Source: an uncultured Tenacibaculum sp. (GTDB lineage: Bacteria; Bacteroidota; Bacteroidia; Flavobacteriales; Flavobacteriaceae). Taken from it: a DNA stretch of 41,555 nucleotides. Location of the stretch: assembly GCA_937922085.1 (NCBI GenBank), contig CAKZVD010000021.1, positions 1 through 41,555 on the forward strand. Reading direction: 5' to 3'. Made by a program: the position numbers and the translations under genes. Shown one piece after another: positions 1 through 8,768 of this stretch; within the stretch, counting starts at the first letter, position 1; the number at the start of each line of letters is the position of its first letter. Below the pieces are notes generated by a model. It saw only the letters and a list, made by a program, of their open reading frames with translations, was not told the DNA's origin and did not search any database.

Positions 1-20
1 TTCTAAGTACATGACAAAAA
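1..20 (+). repeat. IS left terminal inverted repeat
   Basis: Bases 1-20 are the exact reverse complement of 1194-1213. The transposase stop codon (3-5 on the minus strand) lies inside this repeat. The true outer boundary may lie just left of the window. Confidence 0.85.
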
Positions 21-1097
21 TTTATAGATATTTATATTATTTTGATTTTTAGCGTTTAAAAATATATTAGCAATGAAATTCAATCCATATTTGAATATAC
101 TTTTAGCTCTTCTATGATGTTTTTTAATTTTAATAGGCTTAATTTGATTTAAAAAGATTCCAGTTTTATAGCACCAGACAAAAGCCATCATCACAATTAA
201 CACCAATTTTTCAATTCTATCAATATGATTTAAGTGAGTTTTTTCAATATCGAATCCACTAGATTTCATGGCTTTAAAACACATTTCTATTTGCCATCGT
301 TTTTTGTATTGTTCTTTACCTTGTTCAGGTTTATTAAAAGAAATAAGAATTAAAAAATCCTGTTTTCCTTTTTTAGAAGGAAGTTTCATTCCAGATAAAT
401 AGCATAACTGGTTATTAACTTTTACAATTTTATAGAATTGCATAAACTGGTTTACCTTGAGACTATTAAATAAATGGAAAGCTTTTATTTCTTTATTTTT
501 ATGTGGCAAAAACACTTTGAAATTATTTCGAATTCTAATATAGTATCGCAATTCATTTTTATTTAAAAAATCAACCCATTGTTCACCCACAAATTCTCTA
601 TCTGCAACAATACAGTCTATAATTTCTTTTCCAAACAGTTTTATAAACCGATTGATCAAATCAATACGCTCTGTACTATTAGAGTTACCTCTTTTATCTA
701 ACATTTTAAAAAGTAAAGGAAAAGCTACTCCTTTATAGACAATACCAAGCATGAATATATTAATGTCTACTTTTCCAAACTTCCAATTTGTTCTATCTAT
801 GCTTAAAATAAGTTCTTCTTGGGAAGGAAGTAAATCAAAAATAAATCGGGCTATTAGTGAAGAATCTAATGTATAATGAGCTATAAATCGCTGGATTCTT
901 CTTAAAGAGGAAGCTGAATCTGCTTCTGAATCAAAAGCATTAGCTAATTTTTCAAAAGTTACTGATTGTACTTTACATAGTGCAATTATAAAGTGAGAAA
1001 TCAATTTAATTCTAGCTAAATTAATTTTTCCTTCAAACTTACTTTTAAGGACTAAACTTAATTTGCTATCTTTAGTCTCGACATTGGTTTTAATCAT
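3..1097 (-). CDS. IS4-family DDE transposase
   Basis: This 364-residue protein catalyses cut-and-paste movement of the flanking insertion sequence. The DDE triad is readable as Asp101 (SIDRTNW), Asp166 (VADREF) and Glu271. Glu271 lies in the IS4 signature Y-x2-R-x3-E-x6-K (Tyr264, Arg267, Glu271, Lys278). Length and domain order fit full-length flavobacterial IS4 transposases, and no frameshift or premature stop is visible. The gene starts about 100 bp inside the right inverted repeat and ends within the left one, so the element encodes nothing else. It is inserted in a TetR-family gene. Assignment to the IS4 group is firm; the subgroup is not determined. Confidence 0.93.
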   Translation of the reverse strand: MIKTNVETKDSKLSLVLKSKFEGKINLARIKLISHFIIALCKVQSVTFEKLANAFDSEADSASSLRRIQRFIAHYTLDSSLIARFIFDLLPSQEELILSIDRTNWKFGKVDINIFMLGIVYKGVAFPLLFKMLDKRGNSNSTERIDLINRFIKLFGKEIIDCIVADREFVGEQWVDFLNKNELRYYIRIRNNFKVFLPHKNKEIKAFHLFNSLKVNQFMQFYKIVKVNNQLCYLSGMKLPSKKGKQDFLILISFNKPEQGKEQYKKRWQIEMCFKAMKSSGFDIEKTHLNHIDRIEKLVLIVMMAFVWCYKTGIFLNQIKPIKIKKHHRRAKSIFKYGLNFIANIFLNAKNQNNINIYKFLSCT

Positions 1098-1193
1098 TAG
1101 AAAAATAGGTCAGATCATCTTTCTAAGATACTAAAAATCAATGTCTTTTCCTATTAAAAACAAACCTAAATCACTTATTGTCAAAGATTTGTT

Positions 1194-1213
1194 TTTTTGT
1201 CATGTACTTAGAA
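1194..1213 (+). repeat. IS right terminal inverted repeat
   Basis: Exact reverse complement of bases 1-20. The bases that follow (from about 1214) read into the TetR remnant in frame 1230-1496. An in-frame TAG at 1209-1211, inside the repeat, marks where host coding is interrupted. Confidence 0.88.
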
Positions 1214-1496
1214 AGATCATACTAATTTAATGAAAGGTTGTTTAGTTACAAATACAGCTAATGAATTAAACGCAGATTCTGATCCTAAAATTAAATCTAA
1301 GTTATCAATATTCACCAATGATATAAGGAGTTTATTTCTAAACAATTTAAAGCAAGAATTAACGCTTACTGAACAAGAAAGAAATGACCAAGCTGATTAT
1401 TTTATCATTTCAATGTTTGGCTTGGCTTCAGCTTCAAAACTTTTTAATGAATCGCAATTACAAATTTTTATAAAAAACATATTCAAAGAGAAATAA
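1214..1496 (+). pseudogene. TetR-family repressor, 3' remnant cut by IS
   Basis: Only the C-terminal ligand-binding half of a TetR-type repressor remains. The stretch KGCLVTNTANEL is the typical start of the fifth helix region in this family, followed by about 80 helical residues that end normally. The N-terminal helix-turn-helix is absent because the insertion sequence ends immediately upstream. The ATG at 1230 is an internal methionine and not a genuine start. In-frame codons continue upstream of it until a TAG inside the IS repeat. The missing 5' part should lie left of the window. The remnant sits 65 bp before an AhpD-like gene that it probably once controlled, with a palindrome between them (1508-1533). 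It is very unlikely to be functional. Confidence 0.85.
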
Positions 1497-1507
1497 TTTT
1501 TTTAGCC

Positions 1508-1533
1508 AATAACTAAACGGTTGTTTAGTTATT
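1508..1533. promoter_or_regulatory. Perfect inverted repeat, probable TetR operator
   Basis: AATAACTAAAC (1508-1518) and its exact complement GTTTAGTTATT (1523-1533) are separated by four bases. The site lies 28 bp upstream of the AhpD-like start and just after the TetR remnant, which is the usual place for a TetR operator. A terminator is less likely because no T-run follows. That the disrupted repressor bound here is inferred. Confidence 0.6.
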
Positions 1534-1561
1534 TCATTATTTAAATAAATATATAATTATC

Positions 1562-2113
1562 ATGAGTACATTTAAAATTCACACATCAGAAACAGCTCCA
1601 AACGAGAGCAAATCATTATTAGATAACTCTGTAAAAGCTTTTGGTATGATTCCAAATTTACATGGAGTTATGGCAGAATCTCCTGCTACTTTAGAAGCTT
1701 ATCAAAAATTACATCAATTATTTTCAGAAAAAACTGCATTTAATGCAGAGGAATTAACAGTAGTATGGCAAACTATTAATGTAGAAAATAATTGTCATTA
1801 TTGTGTTCCTGCCCATACAGCCATTGCCCATATGATGAAAGTAGATGCTACTATTACTGAAGCTTTAAGAAATAGCGCTACTTTACCTAATGAAAAATTA
1901 CAAACTCTTCATGAAACAACTTTAAAAATTGTTAATAACAGAGGTGAACTTTCTAATGAAGATGTAAGTGTTTTTAAAAATGCTGGTTATACAAATCAAC
2001 ATTTATTGGAAATATTATTAGGCTACTCTCAAAAAATATTGAGTAATTATACAAACCATTTAGCTAGTACACCTGTAGACGAGCCATTCCAAAAATTTGC
2101 TTGGAGTAAGTAA
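1562..2113 (+). CDS. Carboxymuconolactone decarboxylase-like (AhpD-fold) protein
   Basis: This is a 183-residue all-helical protein of the carboxymuconolactone decarboxylase/AhpD family, probably a cytoplasmic peroxidase or thiol oxidoreductase. It has the family's redox CxxC motif followed by a histidine, in NCHYCVPAH near residues 78-86, which acts in peroxide reduction in AhpD. No signal peptide is present. It starts 65 bp after the broken TetR gene, and many flavobacterial relatives are paired with a TetR repressor in this way. With the repressor inactivated and its probable operator intact, the gene may be constitutively expressed. The substrate is unknown. The family call is firm and the physiological role is not. 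Confidence 0.88.
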   Translation: MSTFKIHTSETAPNESKSLLDNSVKAFGMIPNLHGVMAESPATLEAYQKLHQLFSEKTAFNAEELTVVWQTINVENNCHYCVPAHTAIAHMMKVDATITEALRNSATLPNEKLQTLHETTLKIVNNRGELSNEDVSVFKNAGYTNQHLLEILLGYSQKILSNYTNHLASTPVDEPFQKFAWSK

Positions 2114-2140
2114 GCCTTTTTTTCAAACAAGAATTTAGTT

Positions 2141-2182
2141 TTAATATCTACCAAAAGTTTTTAATCTTTTGGTAGATATTAA
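2141..2182. terminator. 17-bp perfect hairpin, probable terminator
   Basis: TTAATATCTACCAAAAG (2141-2157) pairs perfectly with 2166-2182 across an 8-base loop. It follows the AhpD-like gene by 28 bp. The T-tail is weak, so an intrinsic terminator is likely but not certain. Confidence 0.6.
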
Positions 2183-2312
2183 GCTTTATAATCAAAAAAC
2201 TTAATAAAGAAGAAAACACTATCTATTTAATCTAAAGATAAGGTCATAAAATCTATTTAACATTTATTCTTTTTAATTTTACTAATTTCATGGCTTCTAA
2301 TATCAATCAACC

Positions 2313-5165
2313 ATGATAAAAAAAACACTTTTTGCTTTATTAATCTTAATAATAAGCAGTTGTAATACGGATAATAACGATACTAAAACAACGAAAAAAG
2401 ACACTGAAAATTTAAAAATAGATTATGAAAAAATTACATTAGACAATGGTTTAGATGTAGTTTTTCATGTAGATAAATCGGACCCTGTAGTAGCTGTAGA
2501 ACTTATGGTTCATGTAGGCTCTGCTAGAGAAGTTGAAGGAAGAACTGGTTTTGCTCATTTATTTGAACATTTACTATTCTTAGAATCAGAAAACCTTGGT
2601 AAAGGAGGTCTCGATAAAATGAGTGCTCGAATTGGAGGTTCTGGAGCCAATGGTTCTACTTCTAGAGATCGAACAAATTATTTACAAACTGTACCAAGCG
2701 ATGCCTTAGAAAAAATGATTTGGGCTGAAGCAGATAAATTAGGTTGGTTTATTAATACTGTTACCGATCCTGTTCTTGCAAAAGAAAAACAAGTAGTAAA
2801 AAACGAGAAAAGGCAAAGTATTGATAATAGACCTTATGGACATAGACAATACGTAATAGGTAAAAATTTATACGCTAAAGATCATCCATATAATTGGCAA
2901 GTAATTGGATCTTTAGAAGATTTACAAAATGCTACTTTAGACGACGTAAAAACTTTTTTCAAAAAGTGGTATGTACCAAATAACTCTACTTTAGTATTAA
3001 CTGGAGACATTGATGTAACCCAAGCAAAAAAATGGGTTCTTAAATATTTTAATGAAATTCCTAAAGGCGAAGAAATTGAAGCAATTAAAAAAAGACCAGG
3101 GGTACTTACAGAAAATAAGTTATTGTATTATGAAGATAATTTTGCACGATTACCAGAATTAACCCTTACTTGGCCTACTGTAGAACAATACCATAAAGAT
3201 TCTTATGCTTTAGATATTTTAACAGAATATTTAAGTAGCGGAAAAAAAGCTCCTCTAAATAAGGTATTAGTAGATGATTTAAAATTAACTTCAGGAACTA
3301 CCATGTTTAGTTTTTCTTCTGAAGTAGCTGGTCAAACACAATTAATAGTTAGAGCTTTTAACAATACAAAATTAGACAGTGTAAAAACAGGAATAGACAA
3401 AGCTTTCAAAGATTTTGAACAAAATGGAATTCCACAAAAAGATTTAGATCGAATAAAAGCTGGTTTTGAAACCGATTTTTATCAAGGTTTATCAAGTGTT
3501 TTAGGAAAAGGATCTCGTTTAGCTTCATATAACACCTATACTGGTAACCCGGGCTATGCAACAGAAGAATTAAAGAACGCATTAGCGGTAACTAAAGAAG
3601 ATGTTATCAATGCTTTTAATACATATATTAAAAACAAAAGTTTTGTTGCTACTAGCTTTGTTCCTAAAAATGAAAAGCAATTGGCTTTGGCTAATTCTAA
3701 AGAAGCTATAATTGCTGAAGAAAAGATTGTGGTTGGAGCTGAAGATTCTTTTGATTCTTCGATTGCTGCAACTTATGAAAAAACACCTTCTTCTTTTGAT
3801 CGTTCTATAGAACCTCCTTATGGTAAAAAACCAGCAGTAAAAGTGCCTGAAGTTTGGAAAGATAATTTAGAAAATGGTTTAAATATCTCTGGAATTAAAA
3901 ACAACGAGGTTCCTTTAGTAAATTTTAATTTTGTTATTGAAGGTGGACAGTTGTTAGAAAAAATGGATAAGTTAGGTGTTGCTAATCTTACCGCTAGCAT
4001 GTTAGAAAAAGGAACTAAAAACAAAACAGTTAGTGATTTACAAGATGCTATAGCTCAGTTAGGAGCTTCAATTGACATTTTCGCTACCAAAAGAAATATT
4101 AGAGTATCTGGTACTACTTTAGCTAAAAACTATGATCAAACTTTAGAATTAGTTAAAGAAATGCTGTTAGCCCCAAGATGGGATGAAACAGAATTTGAGT
4201 TGTTAAAGAAGAGAGCTGTTACAAATTTAAGACAACAAAAAGCCAGCCCTAGAGCAATTGCTTCAAACGAATACAATAAATTAATTTATGGAAACGATAA
4301 TATTCGTTCTAAAAATATATTAGGTACTATAGCATCGGTTAATCAAATTACAATTGATGATTTAAAAACTTATTATACAAATTATATTTCTCCTTCTGTT
4401 ACTAAAATGCATGTAGTTGGAGATATTAGTAAGGAGCAAATAATTAACTCGTTACAATCTTTACAAACAGCTTGGAAAGCAAAAGAAGTTACCATACCTA
4501 GTTTTGGTGCACCTGAGCCTCCAAAAAAATCTACTGTATATTTCTATGATATTCCTAATGCAAAACAATCTCAATTACGTTTTGGTGCACCTGCACTGGC
4601 TTTTAATGATAAAGATTATTACCCTGCAACCGTAATGAATTACATTCTTGGTGGTGGTGGTTTTGCTTCACAATTAACACAAGAGTTAAGAGAAGGAAAA
4701 GGATATACGTATGGTGTACGTTCTCGTTTTTCTGGTTCTAAAGAAAAAGGGGCTTTTACAATATCTAGTGGAGTACGAAGTAATGTTACATTAGAAGCAT
4801 CAAAGCTTGTAAAGCAAATTTTAGAAAATTATGGTAAAAACTATAATGAAAAAGATTTAGCTACTACAAAAGGCTTCTTAATAAAAAGTAATGCACGTGC
4901 TTTTGAAACTATGGGAGCAAAACTAAGAATGTTAGAAAATATAAGCACTTATAATTTAAACTCAGATTATGTAAAAGATCGTGAGAAGATTGTTACAGAA
5001 ATAACAATTCCTAAAATTCAAGAGCTTTCTAAAAAATACTTAGATGCCAATAAAATGATTTGGTTGGTTGTTGGTGATGCAGAAACTCAATTAAAAAGGA
5101 TGAAAGAATTAGGTTTTGGAGACCCAGTTATTCTAAATAAACTTCAAGAAAAAGTAAAACAGTAA
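2313..5165 (+). CDS. M16-family zinc metallopeptidase, two-domain lipoprotein
   Basis: This 950-residue peptidase resembles insulinase/pitrilysin-type M16 enzymes, which degrade peptides inside a clam-shell chamber. A lipoprotein signal peptide ends at the lipobox ISSC (Cys17), placing it in the periplasm or on an outer-membrane leaflet. The first M16 unit has the inverted zinc motif HLFEH (His82, Glu85, His86) and a downstream ligand Glu165 in VVKNEKR. The second unit, from about residue 500, has no HxxEH but keeps the substrate-binding stretch GGGGFASQLTQELREGKGY. That is the usual active/inactive pairing, fused in one chain. The gene is monocistronic and ends in a strong terminator (5171-5202). 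The call is firm; the substrate is unknown. Confidence 0.95.
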   Translation: MIKKTLFALLILIISSCNTDNNDTKTTKKDTENLKIDYEKITLDNGLDVVFHVDKSDPVVAVELMVHVGSAREVEGRTGFAHLFEHLLFLESENLGKGGLDKMSARIGGSGANGSTSRDRTNYLQTVPSDALEKMIWAEADKLGWFINTVTDPVLAKEKQVVKNEKRQSIDNRPYGHRQYVIGKNLYAKDHPYNWQVIGSLEDLQNATLDDVKTFFKKWYVPNNSTLVLTGDIDVTQAKKWVLKYFNEIPKGEEIEAIKKRPGVLTENKLLYYEDNFARLPELTLTWPTVEQYHKDSYALDILTEYLSSGKKAPLNKVLVDDLKLTSGTTMFSFSSEVAGQTQLIVRAFNNTKLDSVKTGIDKAFKDFEQNGIPQKDLDRIKAGFETDFYQGLSSVLGKGSRLASYNTYTGNPGYATEELKNALAVTKEDVINAFNTYIKNKSFVATSFVPKNEKQLALANSKEAIIAEEKIVVGAEDSFDSSIAATYEKTPSSFDRSIEPPYGKKPAVKVPEVWKDNLENGLNISGIKNNEVPLVNFNFVIEGGQLLEKMDKLGVANLTASMLEKGTKNKTVSDLQDAIAQLGASIDIFATKRNIRVSGTTLAKNYDQTLELVKEMLLAPRWDETEFELLKKRAVTNLRQQKASPRAIASNEYNKLIYGNDNIRSKNILGTIASVNQITIDDLKTYYTNYISPSVTKMHVVGDISKEQIINSLQSLQTAWKAKEVTIPSFGAPEPPKKSTVYFYDIPNAKQSQLRFGAPALAFNDKDYYPATVMNYILGGGGFASQLTQELREGKGYTYGVRSRFSGSKEKGAFTISSGVRSNVTLEASKLVKQILENYGKNYNEKDLATTKGFLIKSNARAFETMGAKLRMLENISTYNLNSDYVKDREKIVTEITIPKIQELSKKYLDANKMIWLVVGDAETQLKRMKELGFGDPVILNKLQEKVKQ

Positions 5166-5170
5166 AAATA

Positions 5171-5204
5171 AAAAAGCTATCAAGTGAAATTGATAGCTTT
5201 TTTT
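5171..5204 (+). terminator. Intrinsic terminator after M16 peptidase
   Basis: A 13-bp perfect stem, AAAAAGCTATCAA (5171-5183) with 5190-5202, has a 6-base loop and is followed by T residues. It starts 5 bp after the M16 stop codon. Confidence 0.9.
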
Positions 5205-5287
5205 ATTCTTCAAAAAACACTAATTTTATATTAAAGGATTTACCCTTTTTAGTTTTTTCAAAACATCCTTTTTTATTAAAACAAAAT

Positions 5288-5863
5288 ATCATCGAAAACA
5301 AAAACCTTCTTTTTAATCATTTTCAACAATTCATTCCTATATCTGAGAAATTAAAAATTGAACTAGATAAACATCTTCACTTAGTTGAATTTAAGAAAGG
5401 GAGTTTAATTTTAGATGCAAATAAGATATGTACTAAAAGCTATTTTATTACCAAAGGCATTTTACGTTCTTATTTCATTAAAGATGGTAGAGAAATTAGT
5501 GAGTTTTTTTGTAGTTCTAATGAATGGATGAATTCCCCAAGAAGTTTTATGCAACGGAAAACTGACATTTACTATATTGATGCTATTGAAGATACACAAA
5601 CCTATGTAATAGATGTAAGTAATTTGGTCTATTTGTTTAATAACTTTCCAGAAATGGAACGTTATGCTCGATTATCTATGGGAACCATTTTTGGTCTTTT
5701 TATGGATCGAATTACATCAATTCGTTTTACATCTGCTAAAGAACGATATGACTATTTCTGCAAAACATACCCTAATATACATTATCGAATACCGTTAGGA
5801 ATGATAGCCTCTTATTTAGGAATCACACAAGAAACTCTTAGTAGAATTCGTTCGTTAAAATAA
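5288..5863 (+). CDS. Crp/Fnr-type regulator lacking a standard start codon
   Basis: The frame encodes a Crp-like activator: a cyclic-nucleotide-binding-type jelly roll (about residues 1-120, including FQQFIPISEKLKIEL and YFITKGILRSYF) and a C-terminal helix-turn-helix (RIPLGMIASYLGITQETLSR). Homology-like sequence begins around 5288, but no ATG, GTG or TTG occurs in frame between about 5231 and 5528. The first is ATG 5528, which would remove the sensor half. The expected start position holds ATC codons (5288 and 5291) behind an A-rich leader, as if ATG had mutated to ATC. It may use a rare non-AUG start, make a short DNA-binding form from 5528, or be dead. The family call is firm and the start is uncertain. 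Confidence 0.75.
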   Translation: MIENKNLLFNHFQQFIPISEKLKIELDKHLHLVEFKKGSLILDANKICTKSYFITKGILRSYFIKDGREISEFFCSSNEWMNSPRSFMQRKTDIYYIDAIEDTQTYVIDVSNLVYLFNNFPEMERYARLSMGTIFGLFMDRITSIRFTSAKERYDYFCKTYPNIHYRIPLGMIASYLGITQETLSRIRSLK

Positions 5864-6014
5864 CTCAATTTAAAATGATAACTTTTTTAATTTTAACGCT
5901 AACAATGGATTAAAACCCATTGATTTCTTATAAAAACCAGCAAATCCTATCACTTTTTGATTTAGATCAAAAAAATAAATCTTTAATTTTTCAAGCTTTG
6001 TAAAAATTAAAATT

Positions 6015-6845
6015 ATGAGATTTATATTATTAATTCCTTTTATCATTATTTTCAATCTTAAGGCTCAAATACATTTAAAAACTTCGAATACTGAAACTAT
6101 TCTATATGTTGGTAAAAATAAATGTCAACCTCTAATTGTTGGACTAGGAGGCTCTGAAGGTGGTAATGCTTGGTCTAGTGATTATTGGAAAAAAACTAGA
6201 GATCAATTCTTAAAAAAAGGATACTCCTTTTTAGCTATAGGATATTTTGGAGCAAAAGGAACGCCTAAATTATTAGAAAAAATAGCTATCGAAGATATTT
6301 ACAATGCTATTAAAACAGCTATAAAAAATAAAAAGGTAAATGCTAAAAAAATTGCAATCATTGGTGGTTCTAGAGGTGCAGATTTAGCTATGTTAGTTGC
6401 CAGTTACTATAAAGACATCAATTGTGTAATTGGTTTAGTTCCTAGTCATGCTATTTTTCCTGGTAACACCAATCATTTTACAAGTTCTAGCTGGACATAC
6501 AATAAAAAGGAACTTCCTTTTATTCCTGTTAATGAAGCTTCCGTTCCTTTTATAATGAAAAGAGATTTACGAGGAGCATTTAGCGCCATGCTTAAAGATA
6601 CCATTGCTGAAAAAAAAGCTTTAATTAAAGTGGGAAAAATTAAAGGTCCAATTTTATTAATATCAGCTACAGAGGATGAAATTGCTCCTACTAAAGAAAT
6701 GTGTGATAAAATTATAAATAGATTAAAAAACAAGGATTTTAAATATTATAAAAAACACATTCCAATTAAAGGAAAACATTCAGCCCCCTTGAAACATTTT
6801 AATTTGGTTTTTGATTTTTTAAAAGAACATTTCCCTAGTAAATAA
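6015..6845 (+). CDS. Secreted alpha/beta hydrolase, BAAT/dienelactone-hydrolase-like
   Basis: This 276-residue alpha/beta hydrolase resembles the C-terminal domain of acyl-CoA thioester hydrolase/BAAT. A signal peptide of about 17 residues (MRFILLIPFIIIFNLKA) indicates export. The nucleophile elbow is GGSRGA, with a plausible acid in SATEDEIAPT and a catalytic histidine in KGKHSAP near residue 258. That order (Ser, Asp/Glu, His) matches the fold. It lies 151 bp after the Crp-like gene on the same strand and is convergent with an MFS gene. An esterase or thioesterase role is inferred from fold alone. The CoA specificity implied by the family name is doubtful for an exported protein. Confidence 0.82.
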   Translation: MRFILLIPFIIIFNLKAQIHLKTSNTETILYVGKNKCQPLIVGLGGSEGGNAWSSDYWKKTRDQFLKKGYSFLAIGYFGAKGTPKLLEKIAIEDIYNAIKTAIKNKKVNAKKIAIIGGSRGADLAMLVASYYKDINCVIGLVPSHAIFPGNTNHFTSSSWTYNKKELPFIPVNEASVPFIMKRDLRGAFSAMLKDTIAEKKALIKVGKIKGPILLISATEDEIAPTKEMCDKIINRLKNKDFKYYKKHIPIKGKHSAPLKHFNLVFDFLKEHFPSK

Positions 6846-6858
6846 CCCTATTAAAAAA

Positions 6859-6901
6859 TTAAGAAGTAGAAAATTATCTTTATAACTCCTCTACTTCTTA
6901 A
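6859..6901. terminator. Hairpin between convergent genes
   Basis: TTAAGAAGTAGA (6859-6870) pairs perfectly with 6890-6901 across a 19-base loop, between the convergent hydrolase and MFS genes. Short direct repeats of ACTTCTTA follow. It may terminate both strands. Confidence 0.55.
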
Positions 6902-6945
6902 CTTCTTAACTTCTTTCTATACTCCTAAAAAAATATAGCTTACCC

Positions 6946-8106
6946 CTATTTTCCCTTCAAATATCTCATTAAATAAATAAAACTAACAAAAACCATAAAT
7001 GCACAAATAAAAAATAAATGCGGTATTGTAGTTACTGAATCTTTAAAATACCATCCAGAAAACAACGCTCCTAATCCAATACCCGCTTCTAGCGCTATAA
7101 ACCGAGTTGCAATTGCTTTTCCTCTATACTTTGCAATACTTAAATCTATAGTCCAAGCATTTACTGTTGGTGATAATATTCCCATTGCTGCTCCATACAA
7201 AGAAGCTCCAATAAATAATTGATTTTTTGTTATAAAAAAACCTAGAAATAATAATGACAACAACAATAATATCAATCCAATTTTCATTACAATATACCTT
7301 CCGTAAGAATCGGATACTTTCCCTGAAACAAATCGTACTATTAGAGATGCAATTGTAAAATAAATAAAGAAAGTTCCTTTATTTACAATTCCTAAATGAG
7401 AGCTCCAATCTGGAATTACAGTTAAAATAACACCAAAAGGGAAATAATATAAAAAAGTAATTATAGCAGCAGGAAACACTTCTTTAGCTATAATTTCATG
7501 TCTAGATATTAATAAAATTTGTCTGGTAAATCGTTGTTTCTCTATTAGAGTTTCTTTGATATTTAAAAAAGCTATTACTGCTAATAAAGAGATTATAGAA
7601 GAACAGTAAAACAAGACATTAAAAGAATAATGTAATTTTATAAAACTCCCTAATGCAGGTCCTAACGCAAAGCCTGTACTAAAAAACAATCCTTGCATTC
7701 CTATTGCTTCTCCCCAACGTTTTTGAGGAATCACATCTGCTACATATGCTGTTATTGCTGTTGGTGTAAATCCTGTTGAAAACCCATGAAACAATCTTAG
7801 AAATAAAAACCCTGAAACTGTTGTTAGTACAGGATATAAAAAACCACAAATTACACATACAAATGCACCAAACAACAATACTGGTTTTCTACCAATGGTA
7901 TCTGTTAACTTTCCACTAAAAGGTCTTGATAAACCGGCCGTTAGTGTAAACAATGCTATAATTAACCCTTTGTAATTGGAACCTCCTAAATCACTTAAAT
8001 ACTGCGGTAATTCAGGAATTAACATATTAAAACTTGTTGAAAACAATAAGGAACAAATACAAATTAAAATAAATTTAAAACTGTAAATCGTATTTTTTGT
8101 AGTCAT
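6946..8106 (-). CDS. MFS family transporter
   Basis: This 386-residue inner-membrane protein of the major facilitator superfamily is probably a proton-coupled exporter. Evenly spaced hydrophobic segments run along its length. The family's loop 2-3 motif is visible as GLSRPFSGKLTDTIGRKP near residues 57-74, and a related loop occurs in the second half (FVSGKVSDSYGRY). The start codon directly abuts the stop codon of the upstream HD-domain gene (TAAATG), so the two are co-transcribed and probably translationally coupled. The substrate cannot be predicted. Similar proteins are annotated as drug/metabolite or sugar-efflux transporters. No neighbouring membrane-fusion or outer-membrane component was found. 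Confidence 0.9.
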   Translation of the reverse strand: MTTKNTIYSFKFILICICSLLFSTSFNMLIPELPQYLSDLGGSNYKGLIIALFTLTAGLSRPFSGKLTDTIGRKPVLLFGAFVCVICGFLYPVLTTVSGFLFLRLFHGFSTGFTPTAITAYVADVIPQKRWGEAIGMQGLFFSTGFALGPALGSFIKLHYSFNVLFYCSSIISLLAVIAFLNIKETLIEKQRFTRQILLISRHEIIAKEVFPAAIITFLYYFPFGVILTVIPDWSSHLGIVNKGTFFIYFTIASLIVRFVSGKVSDSYGRYIVMKIGLILLLLSLLFLGFFITKNQLFIGASLYGAAMGILSPTVNAWTIDLSIAKYRGKAIATRFIALEAGIGLGALFSGWYFKDSVTTIPHLFFICAFMVFVSFIYLMRYLKGK

Positions 8107-8682
8107 TTATGTATTAAAATGTGTGTTAATTAATTCTTCGACATATTCCCAAATAATGGTAGATCCTTTTTCTATCGATTTTGATTTTTCATACACCATC
8201 GAAAATGGCACTTCAAATTCTTTCCAAGTTCCACCATTATTTACAATATTCTGTAATATCGGTTGTAATCTATCTATTGTTTTTGCAAATTTAGCTTCTT
8301 TACTACTTCCTTTTTCAAATTCTAACCATATTTTTATATATGTTTCAGATTGTTCAGAAGGTAACATTCCAAAAATACGTTTGGCTGCTTTTAATTCCTC
8401 CACTGTATTATTATGATTTTTTTTAGTGTCATATAAAAAAATGTCTCCAGAATCAATTTCAACAATATCATGAATCAATACCATTTTAAGTACTTTTAAA
8501 ACATCTATGGCGTCATTACTATATTCAGCTAATATTAAAACCATCATTGCTAAATGCCAAGAATGTTCTGCATCATTTTCTCTTCTATCACTATTAAATA
8601 ATTTACTTTTTCTTTGTATATATTTTATTTTATCTATCTCTTTAATAAAGGTTAATTGCTTTAATAATCGTTCTATCTCCAT
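8107..8682 (-). CDS. HD-domain phosphohydrolase (YfbR/5'-deoxynucleotidase-like)
   Basis: This 191-residue cytoplasmic HD-domain metal-dependent phosphohydrolase resembles YfbR-type 5'-deoxyribonucleotidases. The metal-binding signature H...HD...D is readable: His in ENDAEHSWH near residue 40, His-Asp in VLIHDIVEIDSGD near residues 70-71, and Asp in KTIDRLQPI near residue 138. It is the first gene of a two-gene operon with the MFS transporter, transcribed away from a Crp-like regulator 86 bp away. The pairing with an exporter is unexplained. Dephosphorylation of a nucleotide or another small phosphate ester is inferred from the family only. Confidence 0.87.
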   Translation of the reverse strand: MEIERLLKQLTFIKEIDKIKYIQRKSKLFNSDRRENDAEHSWHLAMMVLILAEYSNDAIDVLKVLKMVLIHDIVEIDSGDIFLYDTKKNHNNTVEELKAAKRIFGMLPSEQSETYIKIWLEFEKGSSKEAKFAKTIDRLQPILQNIVNNGGTWKEFEVPFSMVYEKSKSIEKGSTIIWEYVEELINTHFNT

Positions 8683-8742
8683 TTTTACTTTTTATTAATT
8701 ATTTTTGAGACTACAAATAACTTGTGCTTTATTAATTTAAAA

Positions 8743-8758
8743 AAGGACATTTGTCTTT
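8743..8758. promoter_or_regulatory. Imperfect dyad, possible Crp-like operator
   Basis: AAGGACA-TT-TGTCTTT forms seven-base arms with one mismatch. It lies 10 bp before the regulator start at 8769 and 60 bp before the divergent HD gene. The position fits autoregulation. This rests on symmetry alone. Confidence 0.3.
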
Positions 8759-8768
8759 ACTCCTTTAA

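Larger units (their letters stand above)
1..1213 (-). mobile_element. IS4-family insertion sequence, near complete
   Basis: The element has perfect 20-bp inverted ends (1-20 and 1194-1213, reading inward from TTCTAAGTACATGACAAAAA) and one transposase gene filling the interior on the minus strand. The left end coincides with the window edge, so one or a few outer bases and the target duplication cannot be checked. The right end abuts the remnant of a TetR-type gene, so the element has inserted inside that gene. The transposase frame is intact, so the element may still be active. Confidence 0.88.

Noticed and set aside
6892..6915. Short direct repeats of ACTTCTTA as a possible CRISPR array
   Set aside because: Repeats are contiguous and only 8 bp with no unique spacers, and no cas genes are present. 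They belong to the terminator region.
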